Of a stretch of DNA of 64,000 nucleotides, positions 1 through 7,543 are shown one piece after another. This DNA comes from Clostridium sp. AN503 (lineage in GTDB: Bacteria > Bacillota > Clostridia > Lachnospirales > Lachnospiraceae), in NCBI RefSeq assembly GCF_040719375.1, contig NZ_JBFDTP010000002.1, forward strand, positions 1,550,001 to 1,614,000, written 5' to 3'. Both the position numbers and the translations under genes were made by a program. Position 1 is the stretch's first letter, and each line of letters starts with the position of its first letter. The notes beneath the pieces are model-generated. The model did not search any database. It saw only the letters and a program-made list of their open reading frames with translations, and was not told the DNA's origin.

Positions 1-1
1 G

Positions 2-481
2 ATCCTGGGCATGGGTGATATCCTGACCCTGATCGAGAAGGCCGAGATGGAGATGGACGAGGAAAAGGCCAGGGAGATGAGCCAGAAGCTGCGCAAGGCA
101 GAGTTTGACTACAACGATTTCCTGGACCAGATGCGCCAGATCAAGAAGATGGGCGGTATGAACAGCATCATGAGCATGATGCCGGGCATGGCCCAGATGA
201 AGGGCGGCATTCCGGAGGTGGATGAAAAGTCCATGGACCGGGTGGAGGCGATCATCCTTTCCATGACAAAAGAGGAGCGGGCCAATCCCGGCCTCATAAA
301 TCCTTCCAGGAAACAGCGGATCGCAAAGGGAGCCGGTGTGGAGATCAGTGAGGTCAACCGCATCGTCAAACAGTTTGACCAGATGAAGAAGATGATGAAA
401 CAGCTTCCGGGTATGATGGGCGGCAAAAAAGGCCGCGGCGGCCTGGGCGGAATGTTCGGCAAGATGAAGATGCCGTTCTGA
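2..481 (+). CDS. ffh: Signal recognition particle protein Ffh, C-terminal part (5' end outside window)
   Basis: This is the carboxy-terminal M domain of Ffh, the GTPase that with 4.5S/scRNA delivers signal-bearing ribosomes to the membrane. The frame is already open at base 2, so the NG GTPase domain lies upstream of the window. The visible 159 residues are methionine-rich (runs such as MSMMPGMAQMKGG and KMMKQLPGMMGG), which is the hydrophobic groove that holds signal peptides. A helical stretch containing SRKQRIAKGAG matches the conserved RNA-binding SRxxRIAxGSG motif. rpsP follows after 118 bases, the usual Firmicutes ffh-rpsP order. An internal ATG at 11 is not the real start. Confidence 0.95.
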   Translation: MLGMGDILTLIEKAEMEMDEEKAREMSQKLRKAEFDYNDFLDQMRQIKKMGGMNSIMSMMPGMAQMKGGIPEVDEKSMDRVEAIILSMTKEERANPGLINPSRKQRIAKGAGVEISEVNRIVKQFDQMKKMMKQLPGMMGGKKGRGGLGGMFGKMKMPF

Positions 482-492
482 TCTTTGGTAAC

Positions 493-512
493 AATACAGA
501 TTTCTGTATTTG
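493..512 (+). terminator. Weak hairpin after ffh
   Basis: An 8-base inverted repeat (aatacaga / tctgtatt, 2-base loop) lies 12 bases after the ffh stop, with only a short T-rich tail. It may attenuate rather than stop transcription into rpsP. The energy is low, so this is tentative. Confidence 0.3.
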
Positions 513-599
513 TTCATAAATTTGAGAAGCGCATGGATGCAGCAGCTGCGGACAGCGTTTCCTGAAAATTACAGTATACGTTAAGGAGGTGAAATTGAC

Positions 600-842
600 A
601 TGGCAGTAAAGATGAGATTAAAAAGAATGGGTGCTAAGAAAAAACCTTTCTATAGAATCGTAGTTGCAGATTCCCGCTCCCCGAGAGACGGCAGATTCAT
701 CGAGGAAGTTGGTACTTACGATCCGAACCTGGAGCCGAGCGGCATCAAGTTCGATGAGGAAGCAACAAAGAAGTGGTTAGCAACCGGTGCTCAGCCAACT
801 GATCGCGTAGCGAAGCTTTTGAAGACCGCTGGCATCCAGTAA
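600..842 (+). CDS. rpsP: 30S ribosomal protein S16
   Basis: An 80-residue basic protein beginning MAVKMRLKRMGAKKKPFYRI, the typical S16 start, with the conserved DSRSPRDGRFIEEVGTYDP segment at about residues 25-43. S16 binds 16S rRNA in the 5' domain and helps early 30S assembly. The length is normal for the family. A strong ribosome site (aaggaggtg) lies at 583-591. It heads the rpsP-khpA-rimM-trmD-rplS series found in most Firmicutes, where translation and tRNA-modification genes are co-expressed. Start and product are both clear. Confidence 0.98.
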   Translation: MAVKMRLKRMGAKKKPFYRIVVADSRSPRDGRFIEEVGTYDPNLEPSGIKFDEEATKKWLATGAQPTDRVAKLLKTAGIQ

Positions 843-859
843 TGTGAGAGGTGATGGCT

Positions 860-1087
860 ATGAAAGAATTAGTTGAGGTAATCGCGAGAGCATTAGTTGA
901 CAATCCCGATGAAGTGGTTGTCACCGAGACAGAAAAGGATGGCGAAACTTTCGTTGAGCTGAAGGTCGCACCGTCCGATATGGGCAAGGTGATTGGCAAG
1001 CAGGGACGCATTGCGAAAGCGATCCGTTCTGTAGTCAAGGCGGCTGCTTCCAAAGAAGAGAAAAAGGTTGTTGTTGATATTCAATAG
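860..1087 (+). CDS. khpA: KhpA, KH-domain RNA-binding protein
   Basis: A 75-residue single KH-domain protein (YlqC/KhpA family). The VIGKQGRIAKAIR segment is the KH GxxG loop with its following helix; in relatives this loop contacts single-stranded RNA. KhpA works with KhpB/Jag as an RNA chaperone affecting cell division and elongation in Gram-positive bacteria. Three starts are possible (GTG 851, ATG 854, ATG 860). ATG 860 is chosen because the gagaggtg ribosome site at 846-853 sits at the right distance. The position between rpsP and rimM is the standard one for this gene. Confidence 0.93.
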   Translation: MKELVEVIARALVDNPDEVVVTETEKDGETFVELKVAPSDMGKVIGKQGRIAKAIRSVVKAAASKEEKKVVVDIQ

Positions 1088-1095
1088 CCACGATG

Positions 1096-1136
1096 GGCTG
1101 TCGCAGGAATATGAGTTCCGGCGGCAGTCTTTTTTG
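1096..1136 (+). terminator. Hairpin plus T-run between khpA and rimM
   Basis: A 14-base stem (ggctgtcgcaggaa at 1096-1109 with ttccggcggcagtc at 1116-1129, with GU pairs and one mismatch) is followed by seven T residues. This has the form of an intrinsic terminator and probably lowers readthrough from the ribosomal genes into rimM-trmD. Confidence 0.75.
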
Positions 1137-1195
1137 TTACGAGTATCATGGAAATGTTGCATTGTTCCTGTTAATAAATAGATGAGGTAAAAGAT

Positions 1196-1708
1196 ATGGA
1201 AAACACATTGCGGGTAGGGGTGATCTCCTCCACGCACGGCGTGAGGGGGGAGGTCAAGGTATTTCCCACCACAGACGATTTAAACCGTTTTAAAAAACTG
1301 AAAACAGTCATCCTGGACACCGGACATGAGCAGATGACGCTGAACATTGAGGGCGTTAAGTTTTTCAAGAACATGGCTATCCTGAAGTTCAAGGAGTTTA
1401 ACGATATAAATGAAGTGGAAAAATACAGGGGAAAGGACCTGCTGATCTTACGCGACCAGGCCGTGAAGCTGGGACCGGATGAGAATTTTATCGTGGATCT
1501 GATCGGCCTTAGGGTCGTGACCGACGAGGGGGAGGAGTTCGGTGTCCTGAAGGACGTGCTCCAGACCGGGGCCAACGATGTATATGTGATCGATGGGAAG
1601 GACGGGAAAGAGTACCTGTTCCCGGCGATCAAACAGTGTATCCTGAAGGTGGACTTGGAGGCGCAGGAGATCATTGTACACATTATGGACGGGCTTTTAG
1701 ATCTGTAA
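1196..1708 (+). CDS. rimM: 16S rRNA processing protein RimM
   Basis: A 170-residue protein with the two RimM domains. The N-terminal beta-barrel has the characteristic STHGVRGEVKVFP segment near residues 12-24. The C-terminal PRC-barrel contains the VDLIGLRVV and NDVYVI stretches. RimM binds S19 and the 16S 3' domain and is needed for 30S head maturation. Length is normal. The ATG at 1196 follows a gaggta ribosome site. It precedes trmD directly, the near-universal gene pair. Confidence 0.97.
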   Translation: MENTLRVGVISSTHGVRGEVKVFPTTDDLNRFKKLKTVILDTGHEQMTLNIEGVKFFKNMAILKFKEFNDINEVEKYRGKDLLILRDQAVKLGPDENFIVDLIGLRVVTDEGEEFGVLKDVLQTGANDVYVIDGKDGKEYLFPAIKQCILKVDLEAQEIIVHIMDGLLDL

Positions 1709-1762
1709 CAGCAAAGCCTGGGAAACGAAAGCAGACAAACGACATTGTCAGGAGGAGCAGGG

Positions 1763-2515
1763 ATGAATTATCATATTTTGACCTTATTCCCGGATATGGT
1801 GCTTGACGGTCTCAATACCAGCATTATCGGGAGGGCTGTGGATAAGGGTCTGCTGTCCATTGAGGCGGTCAATATCCGGGATTACACAAAGGAGAAGCAC
1901 GGTCACGTAGATGACGCTCCTTATGGCGGCGGCGCAGGCATGGTGATGCAGGCGGCTCCGGTGTGCGATGCCTACGAGGCGCTCTGTGAGAGGCTTGGTA
2001 AGCGGCCAAGAGTGCTCTATATGACGCCTCAGGGAAGGGTATTCAACCAGAAGATCGCCGAGGAGCTGGCGAAAGAGGAAGATCTGGTATTCCTCTGCGG
2101 ACATTATGAAGGGATCGACGAGCGCGCGTTAGAGTTGATCGCGACGGATTATCTGTCTATCGGCGATTATGTGCTGACGGGAGGCGAGCTTCCGGCCATG
2201 GTGATGATCGACTGCATCTCCCGCCTGGTGCCGGGGGTTTTGAACAATGATGTGTCTGCGGAGATCGAGTCCTTCCATGACAATCTGCTGGAATATCCTC
2301 AGTACACCAGACCGGAGGTCTATGAGGGAATGCAGGTACCGGAGGTTTTGTTGTCCGGACACCACAAGAATATTGAGGAGTGGCGGCGAAGACAGTCCAT
2401 CAAGCGGACCTTGGAGCGGAGGCCGGATCTGTTGGAGGGAGCCAATCTTTCGAAGAAGGAAGCGGCGTTTTTGGAGGAACTGAAGCGGGGACCAGAAGAA
2501 ACGTCAGAAGAATGA
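1763..2515 (+). CDS. trmD: tRNA (guanine-N1-)-methyltransferase TrmD
   Basis: A 250-residue SPOUT methyltransferase that makes m1G37 in tRNAs reading CNN codons and so prevents +1 frameshifting. Visible signatures are YGGGAGMVMQ (about 53-62), GHYEGIDERAL (about 113-123) and YVLTGGELPAM (about 137-147), which form the SAM-binding trefoil knot and active site. ATG 1763 is preferred over the upstream GTG-type start at 1745 because aggagg lies at 1750-1755. The C-terminal tail is slightly extended and charged (about 20 residues rich in E and K). Confidence 0.97.
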   Translation: MNYHILTLFPDMVLDGLNTSIIGRAVDKGLLSIEAVNIRDYTKEKHGHVDDAPYGGGAGMVMQAAPVCDAYEALCERLGKRPRVLYMTPQGRVFNQKIAEELAKEEDLVFLCGHYEGIDERALELIATDYLSIGDYVLTGGELPAMVMIDCISRLVPGVLNNDVSAEIESFHDNLLEYPQYTRPEVYEGMQVPEVLLSGHHKNIEEWRRRQSIKRTLERRPDLLEGANLSKKEAAFLEELKRGPEETSEE

Positions 2516-2526
2516 GGGGATGAGAG

Positions 2527-3192
2527 ATGGAAAAAGAGTTTGAAGGATATCTAAAAAAACTTGCATTTAAAAGCATGAAGTTTTACTATGGCCTTTTAGG
2601 ATTGATGGCGTTTCTCTTGATTGTGGCTCTCGTCTTTACAGAATCATGGGAAATCAAAGTGGGCATAGGGGCATTCTGCTGTTTTCTGGTTGCATTGATT
2701 TTTCTGATGGAACATTCCAGAAGGAAGAAAGGGCGGGAGTCCATCTGGAAATTATATGAAGCGTTAGATGTACAGCAGCGGCAGGGATTCCTCGACCAGT
2801 TTCGGAATGCGTCAGAAGAATATTGGAAATCCGGATTTTTCCCATTTCCTGAGATGACGGTTTTTACAAATGGACAAGGCGTTCATGCGCTCCCGTCTTC
2901 CAGCGTCCTTTGGATCTATAAGAAAATCGATATTTTTATGCCGGTTTTTCGTTTTTATTCTATTTACATGTATACGATGTCCGGAGAAAAATATATCTGT
3001 GAGGTTGGAATGAGCCCGATCTGGTCCGGACGATATCTTGATGATGCGGCGGAAAATGGGATCTGGCGGCTTTGCAGGTATTACCCCGGAATCATAAGGG
3101 GCTACAGCAGGGAGCTGTTAAAGCTATGTAAAGGGAATTTGGCAGAGATGCGAGCATTATACGAGGAACGGTCGAAGGTGAAAAATAGGTAA
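2527..3192 (+). CDS. Hypothetical protein with two N-terminal membrane segments
   Basis: A 221-residue protein not recognised as a named family. Two hydrophobic stretches (about residues 19-37 and 43-62) are followed by a soluble region rich in aromatic residues (YYGLLG, WKSGFFPFPEM, FRFYSIYMY). The soluble part looks like a YcxB/YokE-type sensor-like domain of membrane proteins, but this is only a resemblance. The ATG is 12 bases after trmD with a ribosome site (gatgagag). The gene interrupts the usual trmD-rplS pair, which points to a lineage-specific insertion. A sigma-A-like promoter for rplS begins just after it. Confidence 0.75.
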   Translation: MEKEFEGYLKKLAFKSMKFYYGLLGLMAFLLIVALVFTESWEIKVGIGAFCCFLVALIFLMEHSRRKKGRESIWKLYEALDVQQRQGFLDQFRNASEEYWKSGFFPFPEMTVFTNGQGVHALPSSSVLWIYKKIDIFMPVFRFYSIYMYTMSGEKYICEVGMSPIWSGRYLDDAAENGIWRLCRYYPGIIRGYSRELLKLCKGNLAEMRALYEERSKVKNR

Positions 3193-3208
3193 AAATAAGA
3201 AATTCCGC

Positions 3209-3237
3209 TTGCATTTTGCAGATCAGTATGGTAGAAT
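3209..3237 (+). promoter_or_regulatory. Promoter for rplS
   Basis: TTGCAT (3209-3214), a 17-base spacer and TAGAAT (3232-3237) fit a sigma-A promoter. A 5' leader of about 80 bases would separate it from rplS. Autoregulatory L19 leaders are known in Firmicutes, but I could not identify the conserved fold here. Confidence 0.6.
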
Positions 3238-3324
3238 TTATCCGTTGTGACTAGAAAAAGAGATGGTCCTCTGTTGCCTTGAAAGCATTATAGAACATCA
3301 AACATATGAAGGAGGTTCACACAA

Positions 3325-3672
3325 ATGAACGAAATTATTAAGAACATCGAAGCAGCTCAGTTAAAGGCTTCCGTACCGGAATTCCACGTTGGCGATACCG
3401 TTAAGGTCTACAACAAGATCAAAGAGGGTAACCGCGAGAGAATCCAGGTATTTGAAGGAACCGTGATCAAGAGACAGAACGGCGGCGCAAGAGAGACCTT
3501 CACCGTACGTAAGAACTCCAACGGTATCGGCGTAGAGAAGACCTGGCCAGTACATTCCCCGTTCGTTGACAACATCGAAGTTGTCAGAAGAGGTAAAGTA
3601 AGACGTGCGAAACTGAACTACTTGAGAGACCGCGTTGGTAAGGCTGCCAAGGTAAAAGAATTAGTAAAATAA
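3325..3672 (+). CDS. rplS: 50S ribosomal protein L19
   Basis: A 115-residue protein with the L19 hallmarks FHVGDTVKVYNKI (about 20-32), RIQVFEGTVIKRQNGG (about 39-54) and the C-terminal RRGKVRRAKLNYLRDRVGKAAKVKE. L19 lies at the 30S-50S interface near the 16S rRNA. Length and both termini are normal. A strong aaggagg site stands before ATG 3325. It has its own promoter upstream and an intrinsic terminator downstream, so it can be expressed alone. Confidence 0.98.
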   Translation: MNEIIKNIEAAQLKASVPEFHVGDTVKVYNKIKEGNRERIQVFEGTVIKRQNGGARETFTVRKNSNGIGVEKTWPVHSPFVDNIEVVRRGKVRRAKLNYLRDRVGKAAKVKELVK

Positions 3673-3684
3673 TTTGCGTAGACC

Positions 3685-3715
3685 AGGGGACAATGAAAAT
3701 TGTCCCTTAGTTTTT
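3685..3715 (+). terminator. Intrinsic terminator after rplS
   Basis: aggggacaat (3685-3694) pairs with attgtccctt (3699-3708) around a gaaa tetraloop, followed by agttttt. This is a compact rho-independent terminator. Confidence 0.85.
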
Positions 3716-3731
3716 ATCTAAAAAGGATGGG

Positions 3732-4295
3732 GTGGGACTTTTGGAATTTTATCAGAATGAAGAACCGAACCTGATCCGGCGCATATCCGGATGGGTTGTG
3801 GATGTTGTAGTAGCGCTGGCTTTTGCATGGTTCTGCCTGACCTTTTTCGGCACGCAGGTCACCATGAACGGACAGTCCATGCAGCCGCTTATTGATTCCG
3901 GGGATGTGGTCTTAATGAACCGCCTGGTCTACGAGTTCGGGAAACCGGACCGGATGGATGTGGTGGTATTTGAGCGGGAGGACAAAAAGACCAATGTCAA
4001 GCGGGTCATCGGAGTGCCCGGGGATGTGGTCCAGATCAAGGACAGCCGGCTCTACTTAAACGGAGAACTGCTTGAGCTTGAGGATAAAGACTTGGAAACG
4101 GTGGCCCTGGCCGGCCTTGCGGAGAATCCTGTAGAGCTGGGAGAAAAAGAGTATTTCCTCCTGGGGGATAACCGTGACAGCAGTGAGGACAGCCGTTTTG
4201 CAAATGTGGGAAATGTAAAAGAGGAACAGATACTGGGTAAGGTATGGCTTCGGATCTCTCCGTTGATCGATTTTGGCCTGATCCGGTCCAGATAG
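3732..4295 (+). CDS. lepB: Signal peptidase I
   Basis: A 187-residue type I signal peptidase. It has one membrane anchor (about residues 21-40), then the box containing the catalytic serine (GQSMQP, Ser49) and the box with the catalytic lysine (KRVIGVPGD, Lys90). The later LGDNRDSSEDSR box completes the family pattern. It cleaves Sec signal peptides at the outer face of the membrane. The start is either GTG 3732 or TTG 3741; GTG is given. The order rplS-lepB-rbgA-rnhB is conserved in Clostridia. Confidence 0.96.
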   Translation: MGLLEFYQNEEPNLIRRISGWVVDVVVALAFAWFCLTFFGTQVTMNGQSMQPLIDSGDVVLMNRLVYEFGKPDRMDVVVFEREDKKTNVKRVIGVPGDVVQIKDSRLYLNGELLELEDKDLETVALAGLAENPVELGEKEYFLLGDNRDSSEDSRFANVGNVKEEQILGKVWLRISPLIDFGLIRSR

Positions 4296-4312
4296 AGTTA
4301 GGAGGACTTTTT

Positions 4313-5194
4313 TTGAATATACAATGGTATCCGGGACATATGACGAAAGCCAAACGTGCCATGAAGGAAGATATCAAGCTGATCGATCTGATCATTGAAC
4401 TGGTGGATGCGCGCGTGCCGCTGGCCAGCCGGAATCCGGACATTGATGAGCTTGGAAAGGGCAAGGCGCGGCTGATCCTTTTAAACAAGTCAGATCTTGC
4501 CAGTGAGAAATATAACGAGGCATGGACTGCATGGTTCAAGGAAAAAGGTTTTTACGTGGTAAAGGTCAATTCCAGGAGCGGCGCGGGCCTAAAGCAGATC
4601 AACAGCGTGGTCCAGGAGGCCTGCAAAGAAAAAATCGAGCGGGACAGAAGGCGGGGAATCTTAAACCGTCCGGTCCGGGCCATGGTGGTGGGGATTCCCA
4701 ATGTGGGCAAATCCACGTTCATCAATTCTTTTGCCGGAAAAGCCTGCGCCAAGACTGGCAACAAACCGGGCGTGACCAAGGGCAACCAGTGGATCCGGCT
4801 CAACAAGACGCTGGAGCTTCTGGATACGCCGGGAATCCTGTGGCCCAAATTCGAGGATCAGAGGGTCGGTATCTTGCTGGCTTTCATCGGTTCCATCAAT
4901 GACGAGATCTTAAACCGGGACGAGCTTGCCACGGAGCTTTTAAAATTCCTTCTGAAACATTATCCGGGGGTATTGGCGGAACGGTATTCAGCCGATCGCG
5001 CAGCTGAAGCAGATGCAGCCGGAATGCTCTCCCATATTGCCAAGGTGAGGGGATGCCTGATGAAGGGCGGAGAGCCGGATCTCGGCAAGGCTGCTGCGAT
5101 AGTGATCGATGATTTCCGGAGCGGCAAGCTGGGGAGGATCACCCTGGAATTTCCTCCGGTGCAGAAGACAGAAGCTAAGGCAGACGAGGCCTGA
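4313..5194 (+). CDS. rbgA: Ribosome biogenesis GTPase RbgA (YlqF)
   Basis: A 293-residue circularly permuted GTPase. The G4 motif NKSD (58-61) comes before the P-loop GIPNVGKS (127-134) and the G3 motif DTPG, as expected for YlqF/RbgA. The family helps late 50S assembly in Bacillus. The TTG at 4313 is chosen because ggagg lies at 4301-4305 and the protein then begins MNIQWYPGHMTKAKR, the family N terminus. The ATG at 4244 lies inside lepB and is not used. Confidence 0.95.
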   Translation: MNIQWYPGHMTKAKRAMKEDIKLIDLIIELVDARVPLASRNPDIDELGKGKARLILLNKSDLASEKYNEAWTAWFKEKGFYVVKVNSRSGAGLKQINSVVQEACKEKIERDRRRGILNRPVRAMVVGIPNVGKSTFINSFAGKACAKTGNKPGVTKGNQWIRLNKTLELLDTPGILWPKFEDQRVGILLAFIGSINDEILNRDELATELLKFLLKHYPGVLAERYSADRAAEADAAGMLSHIAKVRGCLMKGGEPDLGKAAAIVIDDFRSGKLGRITLEFPPVQKTEAKADEA

Positions 5195-5212
5195 CGGGAG
5201 GAAGATACGGGG

Positions 5213-5851
5213 ATGCGGAAGATAAGTGAAGAAAAAATGCTTGCGGAGCGGCAGCGCCTGGAGCAGATGAAAGAATATGAATACACCTATGCCGCCTGCC
5301 ATGCCATCTGTGGTATCGACGAGGCGGGAAGGGGACCGCTTGCGGGACCTGTGGCGGCGGGCGCTGTGATCCTGCCGGCAGACTGTGAGATCCTTTTTTT
5401 AAACGATTCAAAAAAGCTGTCGGAAAAACGCCGTGAGGAGCTGTTCGTGGAGATCCAGGAGAAGGCCGTTGCATGGAGCGTGGGTATCGTCGGACCGGAT
5501 GTGATCGATGAGATCAATATCCTTCAGGCGACCTATGAGGCGATGCGCAGAGCCATAGCTGGGCTTTCCGTGACGCCAGATCTTCTGCTCAATGATGCGG
5601 TGACGATTCCCGGCGTCTCTATAAACCAGGTGCCGATCGTAAAGGGCGATGCCAAGAGCGTTTCCATTGCGGCAGCCAGTATCATGGCGAAGGTGACCAG
5701 GGACCATATGATGATGGAGTGTGATGCACTGTTTCCGGAATACGGTTTTGCAAAGCACAAGGGTTATGGCACGGCAGCGCATATAGCGGCAATCAAAGAA
5801 TTTGGCCCGTGTCCGATCCATCGCCGGAGCTTTATCAAGAATTTTGTGTGA
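5213..5851 (+). CDS. rnhB: Ribonuclease HII
   Basis: A 212-residue RNase HII that nicks RNA in DNA-RNA hybrids, including single ribonucleotides. CGIDEAGRGPLAGPV near residues 33-47 carries the first catalytic pair Asp36-Glu37. The segments KSVSIAAASIMAKVTRD and a C-terminal HKGYGT complete the active-site pattern. It has a short N-terminal helical extension typical of clostridial proteins. The ribosome site gggagg (5196-5201) lies 11 bases before ATG 5213. Confidence 0.96.
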   Translation: MRKISEEKMLAERQRLEQMKEYEYTYAACHAICGIDEAGRGPLAGPVAAGAVILPADCEILFLNDSKKLSEKRREELFVEIQEKAVAWSVGIVGPDVIDEINILQATYEAMRRAIAGLSVTPDLLLNDAVTIPGVSINQVPIVKGDAKSVSIAAASIMAKVTRDHMMMECDALFPEYGFAKHKGYGTAAHIAAIKEFGPCPIHRRSFIKNFV

Positions 5852-5891
5852 TGGCACGGCATACAGCCAGAATGGCCATAGGGCGGTGTAT

Positions 5892-6317
5892 ATGGGACTG
5901 GAATATCAAAATTGTGAAAACGGCGGAGAGCCGCTGCGAGAGCGGCAGAATCTTCAGGAAGAGCGGCCGCACAAAAACAAGCGAGAGACAGGCAGCCGGT
6001 ATGAGCAGGAGGCTGCTTTATATTTAAAAAATCAGGGTCTGACGATCCTGGAACAGAATTTCCACAGTCGTGAGGGCGAGATCGATTTAATCGCCAGAGA
6101 CGGCAGATATCTGGTATTTGTGGAAGTGAAATACCGGAAGAATGCGGTCAAAGGTGATCCGGCGGAGGCGGTTGATTATTACAAACAGCGGCACATCCGC
6201 AGGACTGCACAGTATTATCTTTACAGCCACCGGTATGGAGAAGACACTCCATGCCGGTTTGACGTTATCAGCATTTTGGGCAGTGAGATCCGCTGGATCA
6301 AAAATGCATTTGAGTGA
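5892..6317 (+). CDS. YraN/UPF0102 family endonuclease-like protein
   Basis: A UPF0102 protein with the PD-(D/E)xK-like pattern: a GSRYEQEAALYLKNQG helix, then GEIDLIARDG and FVEVKYRK with the acidic residues and lysine expected of the nuclease core. The biological substrate is not settled; distant relatives act as Holliday junction or restriction-type nucleases. The open frame extends back into rnhB. ATG 5892 (141 residues) is the best supported start, with a weak agggcggtg site; GTG 5886 is possible. The gene sits directly after rnhB, the usual location for yraN homologues. Confidence 0.88.
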   Translation: MGLEYQNCENGGEPLRERQNLQEERPHKNKRETGSRYEQEAALYLKNQGLTILEQNFHSREGEIDLIARDGRYLVFVEVKYRKNAVKGDPAEAVDYYKQRHIRRTAQYYLYSHRYGEDTPCRFDVISILGSEIRWIKNAFE

Positions 6318-6347
6318 AATTGAGTGAATATGATTTGGAGGCAGCAT

Positions 6348-7196
6348 ATGACAGACTGGTCAAGAAAAACTGACGGACAGGAGATCCGGGTAAATGAGAA
6401 GAATGGTGTCTGCTATCTGACGTTTCCGGCGCTGGAGGAGACTGGGATGGTCGATCACAGTTTTTCTACCCGGATCGGCGGCGTCAGCGAAGGTAAATTC
6501 TCTACCATGAATTTTGCTTTTACCACAGGGGATGATCCTGCCCATGTGTTGGAGAATTACCAGAGGATGGCAGAGGTTCTGGGCGTGGAAAAAGAGCGTA
6601 TGGCGCTTTCCTGGCAGACCCATACCACCAATATCCGCAGAGTGACAGAAGAGGATGCAGGAAAGGGCGTGGTGAGGGAGCGGGATTACCGGGACGTGGA
6701 CGGTTTGATCACGGATGTCCCCGGCATTACCCTTGTGACCTTTTATGCAGACTGCGTGCCGCTGTATCTGCTGGACCCGGTGCACCGGGCCATCGGCCTG
6801 TCTCACTCCGGTTGGAGAGGGACGGTAAACCGCATGGGCCGCGTAACCTTAGACGCCATGAGCCAGGCATTTGGCACCAGACCGGAGGATGTGACCGCCT
6901 GTATTGGCCCAAGCATCTGCCAGGACTGTTTTGAGGTGGGCGGCGAAGTGACGGAGGAATTTGCAAAGGAATTTGATGAGCGTTATCACGAGGAGCTGTT
7001 TTACCGGAAGGAAAATGGGAAGTATCAGCTGGATCTGTGGAGAGCGAACCAGATTGTTTTTGAGGAAGCCGGCGTGAAGAAAGAGAATATCCATACGACG
7101 GATATCTGTACCCATTGCAATCCTGAGAGACTGTTTTCACATAGGACCATGGGGAAGGAGAGGGGGAATCTGGCGGCGTTTTTTGTTTTGCGGTAA
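6348..7196 (+). CDS. pgeF: PgeF (YfiH/DUF152) purine nucleoside phosphorylase / peptidoglycan editing factor
   Basis: A 282-residue multicopper-oxidase-fold protein of the YfiH/DUF152 family. The metal-site residues are visible: the His in WQTHTTNIR, Cys in FYADCVPLYL and His in LSHSGWRGT, plus the C-terminal CTHCN. In E. coli the family edits peptidoglycan precursors; other members show purine nucleoside phosphorylase or adenosine deaminase activity, so the exact role here is uncertain. ATG 6348 follows ggagg at 6335-6339. It ends the lepB-rbgA-rnhB-yraN run. Confidence 0.9.
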   Translation: MTDWSRKTDGQEIRVNEKNGVCYLTFPALEETGMVDHSFSTRIGGVSEGKFSTMNFAFTTGDDPAHVLENYQRMAEVLGVEKERMALSWQTHTTNIRRVTEEDAGKGVVRERDYRDVDGLITDVPGITLVTFYADCVPLYLLDPVHRAIGLSHSGWRGTVNRMGRVTLDAMSQAFGTRPEDVTACIGPSICQDCFEVGGEVTEEFAKEFDERYHEELFYRKENGKYQLDLWRANQIVFEEAGVKKENIHTTDICTHCNPERLFSHRTMGKERGNLAAFFVLR

Positions 7197-7217
7197 AAGT
7201 GCGGAGGCAAGGGGGCC

Positions 7218-7488
7218 GTCCGGGAATGGAGGCAGGGAGTGGCGGGAACGGTCCGGGGGCTGTTTGTCGTCGGCGGGAAGGACTAACCTTCCGGCAGGGC
7301 CAAAACCGGGGCGCCGGGGATAGTCGAACCGAACTCTTGATGAGTTCGCTTCTCCGATCCCCTCGCAGCCTGACGTTGTGCGTCAGACTGCGTCCCCGGT
7401 TTTGACCCCGCCGGAAGCTAAGTCCTTCCAGGCTTCCGCAAGAGGCCCCCGGACTCGTTCCCGCCACTCCCTGCCGCCATTCCCGGAC
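7218..7488. repeat. Long nested imperfect palindrome (about 270 bases)
   Basis: The intergenic space after pgeF is filled by one large dyad. Outer arms 7218-7260 and 7445-7488 pair over about 43 bases with few mismatches. Inner arms 7276-7311 and 7394-7429 pair over 36 bases with about four mismatches. The apex carries two smaller perfect hairpins, 7330-7348 (cgaactc/gagttcg) and 7370-7386 (ctgacg/cgtcag). The element is GC-rich, lacks a credible ORF and has no T-run, so a simple terminator is unlikely. It could be a mobile palindromic unit or a structured RNA. Bases 7489-7543 hold nothing I recognise. Confidence 0.85.
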
Positions 7489-7543
7489 TACGTCTTGGCT
7501 GCCGCTGGGGAGAAAAGCGGAAAAGCAAAAGCAAAGTTTGATT

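Noticed and set aside
5802..5891. Upstream extension of the YraN-like gene
   Set aside because: Overlaps the rnhB 3' end and reads as low-complexity; ATG 5892 gives the family's usual length.
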